Shown here piece after piece: positions 1 to 5,294 of a stretch of 6,215 nt of DNA (its first letter is position 1; each line of letters starts with the position of its first letter). The notes beneath the pieces are model-generated. The model did no database searches. It was not told the origin of the DNA and saw nothing but the letters and a program-made list of their open reading frames with translations. The DNA lies in NCBI GenBank assembly GCA_002694855.1, contig NZNL01000007.1, forward strand, positions 1 through 6,215. Direction: 5' to 3'. The translations under genes and the position numbers were made by a program. Origin of the DNA: Gammaproteobacteria bacterium. GTDB taxonomy: Bacteria > Pseudomonadota > Gammaproteobacteria > Pseudomonadales > Pseudohongiellaceae.

Positions 1-82
1 CATCGCGAAGAACCAGTGCGAGATGGGCGAATGACTTTTTCTCCCAAGAAAGAAGGTCAGCAACATTTTCCGGAATGTTCAT
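1..82 (-). CDS. N-terminal fragment of a probable PPOX-type split-barrel flavin-binding protein (runs off left edge)
   Basis: Reading the minus strand from an ATG at 82-80 gives 27 open codons to the window edge. The peptide starts MNIPENVADLLS and continues through SFAHLALVLRD. The 'FAHLA-x-V-x-x-D' stretch resembles the first beta strand of small pyridoxamine-5'-phosphate-oxidase-like proteins, where 'FAHLATv..DG.P' is common. A GGAG at 96-93 sits 10 nt before the ATG and supports the start. It lies downstream of, and on the same strand as, the complete split-barrel gene at 222-638, with 139 bp between them, so the two may be a tandem pair. Only about 27 residues are visible, so the family call is inference from a short motif. 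Reaction and cofactor cannot be assigned. Confidence 0.55.
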   Translation of the reverse strand, partial: MNIPENVADLLSWEKKSFAHLALVLRD

Positions 83-221
83 AAATCTGTTTCTCCATTA
101 TTTATAGTTTGACTGTATTTTGTAGAATAAAATAATGATAACCGCTGATAGCTTTAATCATGATTACGACACAACATCGAAATGGATAGACTAAGTTAAT
201 TACTCTGGAGCCCTATGAAGG

Positions 222-638
222 TTACTCCTTATCCAGGTAGTTGGCGACACGTTCAGGAACTAAACGGAATACTGCAACGTTTTTCGATTGATGTTTATAA
301 TCTTCAGCAAAGTTTGCTCCTTGTTCTTCACCATAATACCTAAGGGACATCGAGAGTACGAGTTCATATAGAGATCTTTCGGCTTCCTCGATTGGGCCAT
401 CCAGAATGACTGACTTATAAGGAGGCTCCCGCCAATCCACACAGAGAGACGCATAGGGGTAGCGCTGTATATTTCGCCACTTCAAAGTGCTTCGATCTGT
501 GAACATGTAGGCCGCACCATCTTCCCAGTGGAACCAGATAGGCGCTGATCGGGGTCGACCACTTTTGTCGACTGTGCTTATTACAGCGACGAGAGTTTGA
601 CGAAGAAACTCATCAATACCCGTATCAATAGCAGCCAT
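222..638 (-). CDS. PPOX-class (pyridoxamine 5'-phosphate oxidase-like) split-barrel FMN/F420-binding protein
   Basis: A 138-residue protein, the usual length for a single-domain split barrel. Visible elements are an early strand VAVISTVDKSGRPRSAPIWF (residues about 17-36), where the 'G-x-P-R-S-A-P-I-W' turn is typical of the cofactor-binding barrel. TLKWRNIQRYP follows (51-61), with K53, R55 and N56 where the family contacts flavin phosphate, then a strand VILDGPIEE (77-85). Members are cytosolic and bind FMN, F420 or sometimes haem. Many are oxidoreductases acting on poorly defined small molecules. True PNPO activity is not implied, because the protein is too short and lacks its C-terminal motif. 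The ATG at 638-636 has a perfect AGGAGG upstream, but about 13 nt away, longer than ideal; an in-frame TAG lies between them, so no upstream start is available. It follows the hydratase gene by 135 bp on the same strand, so co-transcription is possible but unproven. Its link to acyl-CoA chemistry is unknown. Confidence 0.85.
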   Translation of the reverse strand: MAAIDTGIDEFLRQTLVAVISTVDKSGRPRSAPIWFHWEDGAAYMFTDRSTLKWRNIQRYPYASLCVDWREPPYKSVILDGPIEEAERSLYELVLSMSLRYYGEEQGANFAEDYKHQSKNVAVFRLVPERVANYLDKE

Positions 639-773
639 AATGTTTCTCTAACCTCCTATTTGAAGTTAATGACTAGCTTTAACTGAAAAAATCTACACGA
701 TTAAATTATGGCGGTAGAGTGTCATAGTCGGGATCAATCAAATGGATAATAATTACGTCCGCTATAGTTTTGA

Positions 774-1637
774 CTACAAATCTATTTCAGCTCGTCCGTT
801 GTTTAAGACTATAACGTCTCTCTCGGGTACTGTAGATCTAAAAGAAATTACACTACCATCTCGCCACATGTCTGTTTGAATGGTTTCACCTGGATAAACG
901 GGAGCAGAAAAACGGACATTTATCGCTTTGAAGCGCGCAGAATCGTAGTCGCAGTACGTTTTTAGCAATGCATGCCCAGCAACACCGAGGGTACACAGCC
1001 CATGTAAAATGGGGGCATCGAATCCAGCTTCTTGGGCAATAATCGGGTCAGCATGAAGGGGATTAAGATCTCCAGACAAGCGATAAATTAGCGCCGCCTG
1101 TGAGACGGTTGGCAAGTTGCAACTTGTATCAGGATTTCTCTCAGGTAAGGCATGTGGTTGCGGTTGCGGTACCGACGGTCCGCCGAATCCACCATCGCTG
1201 CGGGCGATAGTAGTCGATGACAGGGTTGCTAATGATTCTCCAGTCACTTTGTCCGAAAGTTCACGCTGTGTGCATATTAGAGCGCTTCGACCTATGCCCT
1301 TATCGATAATTTCAGTTACACGAGTTTGTGCGAGAATTGTGCCGGCTGTAGGAAGTGGTTTATGAAGTTCTATACCCTGTTCACCATGCACAACTTTTTT
1401 CCAATTCACACCAGTTGCTGGGTCACGCAGCCAAAAGCCGGGTTTTCCAAGGACCGCGGCCATCGTTGGTAATGCGGCTAATTCACGTTCCTCAAAGATG
1501 AAACGAAGTTGTCCTTCGTCTATAGGGTCAGCCCCAAAACCGACACCGAGCGCGTACAGAATTGTATCTTTCTCTGTATAAGAGGCCTCTACAGTCTCAA
1601 AGGGCCAGTTCAGGAGTTGGTCGTAGACGATTGCCAC
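774..1637 (-). CDS. Hydratase-2 / MaoC-like (R)-specific 2-enoyl-CoA hydratase
   Basis: A 287-residue double hot-dog protein, like the hydratase-2 domain of peroxisomal multifunctional enzyme 2. The N-terminal half is the substrate-binding hot dog, with HGEQGIELHKPLP at about 84-96. The C-terminal half carries the hydratase-2 signature YRLSGDLNPLHADP (185-198). D190 and H195 are the expected catalytic pair, followed by the family's APILHGLCTLG (208-218). The family reversibly hydrates trans-2-enoyl-CoA to (3R)-hydroxyacyl-CoA in the cytosol. The start is a GTG (1637-1635) whose G is the last base of the upstream SDR stop codon (TAGTG). There is no clear Shine-Dalgarno sequence, so translational coupling to the SDR is likely. 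The pairing with an SDR mirrors the domain order of HSD17B4. Substrate chain type is unknown; steroid, terpenoid and fatty acyl-CoA hydratases all look like this. Confidence 0.92.
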   Translation of the reverse strand: MAIVYDQLLNWPFETVEASYTEKDTILYALGVGFGADPIDEGQLRFIFEERELAALPTMAAVLGKPGFWLRDPATGVNWKKVVHGEQGIELHKPLPTAGTILAQTRVTEIIDKGIGRSALICTQRELSDKVTGESLATLSSTTIARSDGGFGGPSVPQPQPHALPERNPDTSCNLPTVSQAALIYRLSGDLNPLHADPIIAQEAGFDAPILHGLCTLGVAGHALLKTYCDYDSARFKAINVRFSAPVYPGETIQTDMWRDGSVISFRSTVPERDVIVLNNGRAEIDL

Positions 1638-2554
1638 TACACTGGGTCCCAGCTAAAAACGTCTCGTGTGCGATGTAAGGGGTAAAAATCCGATTGAAGA
1701 GCTGGAAAGGCGTGTCTTACGACAGTGTCTGGCGTCCAGCCGGCACTTTCTTGAATTCCCCGAAGTGGTCGATTTTGACTGATTAAGAAAATTTCATTGT
1801 TACGCACTGCAAATATCTGGCCAGTGATTTCTGTTGCGGAGTCAGAGCACAAAGCGACGACGACTGGAGCGATCTTGTCGGGTGTCATTTGTTTCAGTGT
1901 TTCGATACGTTTTTTTTGGGTTTCGTCATTAGTTGGGATGGATCCGATCATGCGACTCCAGGCGAAAGGAGCGATGCAATTGGAACGGACATTAAAACGT
2001 GACATATCAAGTGCAATAGATTTCGACAGACCAACGATACCCAATTTAGCAGCAGCGTAATTTGCTTGCCCGACGTTACCAATAAGGCCTGAGGTTGAAG
2101 TCAGATGGACGAAGCAGCCCGATTCTTGCTTACGAAAATGCCTAGCCGCTGCATTTGATACGTTAAAACTTCCTTTCAAGTGTACATTGATTACTGCATC
2201 CCAATCCTCTTCCTCCATTTTGTGGAATATCGTGTCTCGCAGGATTCCAGCATTGTTGACGACAATGTCAATACGACCAAAACAGTCTAAGGCCTGTTGA
2301 ATCATCTTTTTAGCCGAGGCGTTATCAGCGACACTGTCGAAGTTAACTTCAGCCGAACCACCTGCTCTGCGGATTTCGGTCAGGGTTTGTGTAGCCGGCG
2401 TTTGATCCTTACCTATGCCCGTTTCACTACCGCCGATGTCATTGACTACAACATGGGCACCGTGCGCTGCCAGGGATTTGGCGATTTCTGCGCCGATTCC
2501 TCGTCCTGCGCCGGTGACTAGCGCAACTTTTTCTGCAACCAGTTTCGACTCCAT
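1637..2554 (-). CDS. SDR dehydrogenase of the HSD17B4/MFE-2 type, probable NAD-dependent (3R)-hydroxyacyl-CoA dehydrogenase
   Basis: A 305-residue classical short-chain dehydrogenase with all core motifs. TGAGRGIG at 14-21 is the nucleotide loop, and D39 at the end of strand 2 (VVVNDIGG) predicts NAD over NADP. NNAG lies at 100-103. The catalytic tetrad is N123, S153, Y166 and K170, within GNVGQANYAAAK (159-170). About 50 residues follow the core (FAVRNNEIFLISQ, then a tail ending FSWDPV). This extended C-terminus and the NDIGG and GNxGQANY motifs are typical of the dehydrogenase domain of peroxisomal MFE-2 and its bacterial relatives, rather than FabG (about 245 residues). The expected reaction is (3R)-hydroxyacyl-CoA to 3-ketoacyl-CoA. 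The ATG has AAGAGG 6 nt upstream. It is the first gene of a minus-strand block, coupled to the hydratase by a 1-nt overlap. A 17beta-hydroxysteroid dehydrogenase role is an alternative. Confidence 0.9.
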   Translation of the reverse strand: MESKLVAEKVALVTGAGRGIGAEIAKSLAAHGAHVVVNDIGGSETGIGKDQTPATQTLTEIRRAGGSAEVNFDSVADNASAKKMIQQALDCFGRIDIVVNNAGILRDTIFHKMEEEDWDAVINVHLKGSFNVSNAAARHFRKQESGCFVHLTSTSGLIGNVGQANYAAAKLGIVGLSKSIALDMSRFNVRSNCIAPFAWSRMIGSIPTNDETQKKRIETLKQMTPDKIAPVVVALCSDSATEITGQIFAVRNNEIFLISQNRPLRGIQESAGWTPDTVVRHAFPALQSDFYPLHRTRDVFSWDPV

Positions 2555-2873
2555 AATAGGCCTCTTGACGGTAGTGCGGTGTATTGACAGCCAACGATGT
2601 TTTTCAACGCAGTGTACTTTATTCTTCTATGTTTAGATGGTATTTATCCCTAAGGAGTTGTTTTACTCCTGTTATCACATATGAATCTAAGCAGGATTCT
2701 AGAACAAGCTTGCCGTGGATATGCCTGTTACCCACTATCACCAAAGTTTATACTTCTTAGCTTAGTCCTAAAAACGATTGTCACAAGTAGATTTCTAAAG
2801 AAGCCGCGTTATGGATGGACCGTGGAGCATATCCTCGTTCGGTTAGTTTTCTAGCATAAGGGCAGATAAAAAA
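2555..2873. promoter_or_regulatory. Divergent intergenic region between SDR operon and ACAD11-like gene
   Basis: This 319-bp gap lies between two divergently transcribed genes, so it must hold the promoters for both. I see no convincing coding frame in it. The clearest structured element is a perfect 6-bp inverted repeat at 2653-2670. A TATACT at 2749-2754 on the plus strand could be a -10 element, but no good -35 stands at 16-18 bp before it. TTGACA at 2584-2589 has no matching -10 downstream. On the minus strand no convincing sigma-70 pair stands out before the SDR. The plus-strand gene has AAGGG at 2858-2862, 11 nt before its ATG, a rather long spacing. Promoter positions are therefore undetermined; the regulatory role is inferred from gene orientation. 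Confidence 0.5.
2653..2670. repeat. Inverted repeat AGGAGT-N6-ACTCCT, candidate operator
   Basis: AGGAGT (2653-2658) and ACTCCT (2665-2670) are perfect reverse complements separated by TGTTTT. The 18-bp size suits a dimeric regulator such as a TetR or GntR family protein, families that often control acyl-CoA catabolism. It lies 99 bp upstream of the SDR start and 203 bp upstream of the acyl-CoA dehydrogenase start, inside the divergent promoter region. A 6-bp arm can occur by chance, no second copy was noticed and no regulator gene is in the window, so this is only a candidate. Confidence 0.25.
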
Positions 2874-4079
2874 ATGATATTTGAAACCTCAGAACGTACC
2901 CGTGAGCTCAGCGAAAAGCTGTTGGCCTTTATGGATAAATATATCTATCCCTCAGAGGCAATTTATCAAAGTCAGCTTGACACCAGCAAAGGCAGTTGGC
3001 AGTCGCCTTTGGTTATGGAGGAGTTAAAGTCTGAAGCAAGAAAACAGAATTTGTGGAATCTTTTTCTACCAGAGTCGAAGCTTGGTGGTGGCCTCACGAA
3101 CCTGGAGTACGCTCCTCTTTGTGAAATTATGGGTCGGTCATTGATCGCGCCAGAAGCTTTTAACTGCGCCGCCCCTGATACAGGAAACATGGAGACTTTA
3201 GTTCGTTACGGTACTGAACAACAAAAAGAACAGTGGTTGGCGCCTTTACTTGACGGAAAAATTCGCTCAACGTTCTGTATGACCGAGCCTGATGTTGCAT
3301 CTTCAGATGCAACAAATATTCAATCTTCCATCGTACGGGAAAATGATGAGTATGTGGTGAATGGTCATAAATGGTGGTCTTCTGGTGCGATGGATCAAAG
3401 ATGCACGCTATTGATATTTATGGGTAAGTCGGATCCGAATGCAGAGAAATATCGTCAACAATCGATGATTTTGATACCGAAAGAAACGCCAGGCGTTACT
3501 ATAAAACGCTCAATGCCTGTGTTTGGGTATGATGATGCGCCACGAGGCCACGCAGAAATTGAATTTCGAGATGTCCGAATTCCCTTGTCAAATATTCTTT
3601 TGGGCGAAGGCCGGGGGTTTGAGATTGCCCAAGGCCGATTAGGCCCTGGCCGAATTCACCATTGTATGCGTCTCATCGGCATGGCCGAACGTGCTCTCGA
3701 GGGACTGTGCCGTAGGGCAAAAGATCGTGTCGCGTTTAACAAACCCCTGTCCGAACAAGGGGTTGTTCGTCAACAAATCGCTGAAAGTCGTATGGAGATT
3801 GACCAGTCTAGATTGTTAACTCTTTATACGGCCTGGAAAATGGATACTGTTGGTAATAAGGAAGCTCGAAAAGAAATATCTGAAATCAAGGTGGTGGCAA
3901 CAAAAATGGCATGCGCTGTGCTTGATCGCGCTATTCAGGTTCATGGTGCAGCCGGTGTATGTGATGATTTTGGGCTTGCGCGGGCATATGCAAAATCAAG
4001 ATCTATACGTATTGCCGATGGCCCAGATGAGGTCCATACCAACTTGATAGGAAGATTTGAACTCAAAAAATATGATTGA
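2874..4079 (+). CDS. ACAD10/ACAD11/LvaC-type acyl-CoA dehydrogenase homologue
   Basis: A 401-residue protein with the full acyl-CoA dehydrogenase fold, matching the C-terminal dehydrogenase domain of eukaryotic ACAD11 along its length. Shared stretches as I recall that sequence include WNLFLPE (61-67), APDTGNME (100-107), [14 protein letters not shown] (135-148), KWWSSGA (166-172), EGRGFEI and [14 protein letters not shown] (245-266), and ADGPDEVH (381-388). The flavin-binding TEPD motif is intact. At the place of the MCAD catalytic Glu (YEGT) it has Asp, D382 in ADGP, the family norm for ACAD10/11. In ACAD11 and bacterial LvaC this fold acts with a kinase: it removes the phosphate from a 4-phosphooxyacyl-CoA to give an enoyl-CoA, rather than performing plain dehydrogenation. 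The matching kinase is the next gene, convergent, with 41 bp between the ends. FAD-dependent dehydrogenation of another acyl-CoA is the alternative. The ATG has AAGGG 11 nt upstream. Confidence 0.9.
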   Translation: MIFETSERTRELSEKLLAFMDKYIYPSEAIYQSQLDTSKGSWQSPLVMEELKSEARKQNLWNLFLPESKLGGGLTNLEYAPLCEIMGRSLIAPEAFNCAAPDTGNMETLVRYGTEQQKEQWLAPLLDGKIRSTFCMTEPDVASSDATNIQSSIVRENDEYVVNGHKWWSSGAMDQRCTLLIFMGKSDPNAEKYRQQSMILIPKETPGVTIKRSMPVFGYDDAPRGHAEIEFRDVRIPLSNILLGEGRGFEIAQGRLGPGRIHHCMRLIGMAERALEGLCRRAKDRVAFNKPLSEQGVVRQQIAESRMEIDQSRLLTLYTAWKMDTVGNKEARKEISEIKVVATKMACAVLDRAIQVHGAAGVCDDFGLARAYAKSRSIRIADGPDEVHTNLIGRFELKKYD

Positions 4080-4122
4080 TCGGAAAACAGTAGTTGATTA
4101 CATTTTCTGATCGGATCTTTTT
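4078..4122. terminator. Possible bidirectional terminator between convergent genes
   Basis: Arms GATCGGAAAA (4078-4087) and TTTTCTGATC (4103-4112) can form a 10-bp stem with one G-U pair around a 15-nt loop. On the plus strand the T run at 4118-4122 follows; on the minus strand a run of six T follows about 15 nt after the hairpin, inside the end of the dehydrogenase gene. The stem is AT-rich on its loop side and the hairpin overlaps the dehydrogenase stop codon, so it would be weak. An 8-bp direct repeat TGATCGGA occurs at 4077-4084 and 4108-4115. Confidence 0.35.
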
Positions 4123-5215
4123 AATCTAACCCAAACTCTGTCACTTGTTTCCAAGCAAGTTGCGCATAGGGTCGAGCGCTGTCCTTTTTATGAGATGAAC
4201 TGATACCAGAGGCTGTACCAGCCTTTCGGCGGACCCGGATGCCGTAGTGAATGCTGGCCCATTTGAACATGCTGAATGCCATATAGAACGGCCAGTCGCT
4301 AATGCGGTCACGGTTAGTGCGTTGACAATAAGAGGCAAGATATTGGTTTTCCGTTGGGATTCCTAGATTTTCAAGATTTATACCACCAAGACCACCATAC
4401 AGATGATTTGGGATGCGCCATTGAATTGCTTGATACGCAAAGTCAGCAACCGGATTACCTAGTGTGGAAAGCTCCCAGTCTAAGATACCAATAATATCTG
4501 GCGCGCTCGGATGGAAGATGACATTGTTTAAGGTAAGGTCGCCATGCACTATAGAAGTTTCTTGATTCTTCGGATTGTGGTCTTTTAGCCAGCCGATGAG
4601 ATTATCCATTTCGGGTATGCGTTCATCATCCGCCTCTAGATATTGTCGTCCCCACCGTCTTAACTGTCGGTCTACGTAGCCTCCGCTTTTTCCAAAGGTA
4701 TCTAACCCTATCTCGTTAGCATCAACGCCGTGTAGTGTCGAGATACCATTGTTAAGTGCGTCATAGATTTTCATTCGTTGATTGGTAGTCATATCAGGCA
4801 ATAATCGGTCCCAAAACACGCGACCATTGAGAAACTCCATAACAAAAAATTCTGTCCCAAGGACATTTTTGTCCATGCAGAGAGAAAAAGCCTTTGGAAC
4901 AGGTACGTCAGTTTGTTGAAGAGCGCATAAAATCCGGTATTCACGATCAACCGCATGAGCAGATGGGACTAATATTCCTGGCGGCTTCCTTCGTATAACC
5001 CAAGCTTTATTGTCAGCCTCTACTTTATACGTGGGATTTGACTGACCACCTTTGAACTGTGTGACTGTAATGCTTCCGGAAAAGTTATCTATATTCTCCT
5101 TGAAGTAACTTTCTACAGCATCAATATCAATCTCTAAACCTACTCGCACAGGAGAGGTTCCTGTTCGATCGATTTGGCTGGCAAGGCTGTTAGTCACAAC
5201 ATATTTTCTAATCAA
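4121..5215 (-). CDS. APH-fold kinase of the ACAD10/ACAD11/LvaA type, candidate 4-hydroxyacyl-CoA kinase
   Basis: A 364-residue APH/choline-kinase-fold protein. FKGGQSNPTY (54-63) is the nucleotide loop and VIRRKPPG (73-80) holds the ATP-contacting basic residues. SAHAVDREYR (85-94) and TEFFVMEFLNGRVFWD (121-136) are hallmarks of the ACAD10/11 kinase group. The catalytic Brenner motif is HGDLTLNN (224-231, D226 and N231), and the metal-binding Asp is D246 in ILDWELSTLG. Despite the usual database label, this subgroup is not antibiotic resistance: LvaA and the ACAD11 N-terminal domain phosphorylate the 4-hydroxyl of 4-hydroxyacyl-CoA. The partner dehydrogenase is the convergent neighbour. The start is uncertain. 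The listed one is a TTG (5215-5213) without a Shine-Dalgarno sequence; GTG at codon 7 (5197-5195) is about equally likely, giving MTNSLASQ. GTG at codon 23 is disfavoured because residues from about 16 look family-like. It follows the second dehydrogenase by 79 bp, so co-transcription is likely. Confidence 0.88.
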   Translation of the reverse strand: MIRKYVVTNSLASQIDRTGTSPVRVGLEIDIDAVESYFKENIDNFSGSITVTQFKGGQSNPTYKVEADNKAWVIRRKPPGILVPSAHAVDREYRILCALQQTDVPVPKAFSLCMDKNVLGTEFFVMEFLNGRVFWDRLLPDMTTNQRMKIYDALNNGISTLHGVDANEIGLDTFGKSGGYVDRQLRRWGRQYLEADDERIPEMDNLIGWLKDHNPKNQETSIVHGDLTLNNVIFHPSAPDIIGILDWELSTLGNPVADFAYQAIQWRIPNHLYGGLGGINLENLGIPTENQYLASYCQRTNRDRISDWPFYMAFSMFKWASIHYGIRVRRKAGTASGISSSHKKDSARPYAQLAWKQVTEFGLD

Positions 5216-5270
5216 AGAGCACGGTAAGTTTGCCTATCACGTTTACCAAACCCGTTGATCCTCTTCCTTA
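5208..5270 (-). other. Strong Shine-Dalgarno and 13-codon leader frame overlapping the kinase start
   Basis: On the minus strand, TAAGGAAGAGG (5270-5260) is the best ribosome-binding sequence upstream of the kinase, yet it is not in register with a kinase start. Ten nt after it a TTG (5249-5247) opens a 13-codon frame, with an internal GTG at 5240-5238, ending at TAG 5210-5208 inside the first codons of the kinase in another frame. It could be a translated leader coupled to kinase translation, a chance arrangement, or the remnant of the true kinase N-terminus split by a one-base frame error. Confidence 0.3.
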
Positions 5271-5294
5271 TAGTTGAATTGTCTCAGTTATAAA

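Noticed and set aside
101..129. Minus-strand TATAAA as a promoter for the left-edge gene
   Set aside because: No acceptable -35 hexamer lies 15-18 bp upstream, and AT-rich sequence makes such matches common.
1642..1652. Palindrome CTGGGTCCCAG just before the hydratase start
   Set aside because: The 5-bp arms around a single base cannot form a proper hairpin loop and lie within the SDR coding end (WDP codons), so chance is the simpler explanation.
1797..2636. Plus-strand open frames opposite the SDR (1797-2060, 2297-2521, 2415-2636)
   Set aside because: They lie antisense to a well-supported gene, lack recognisable motifs and read like shadows of its codons.
5147..5149. GTG at kinase codon 23 with an AGGA about 9 nt upstream, as an alternative start
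   Set aside because: Residues from about 16 on (IDRTGTSPVR) look like the N-terminal sequence of related kinases, so starting at codon 23 would cut conserved sequence.
4121..5215. Aminoglycoside resistance gene
   Set aside because: The APH fold and Brenner motif are present, but the GGQSNPTY, RRKPPG and AHAVDREYR features belong to the ACAD10/11-LvaA group, and the neighbours are acyl-CoA enzymes.
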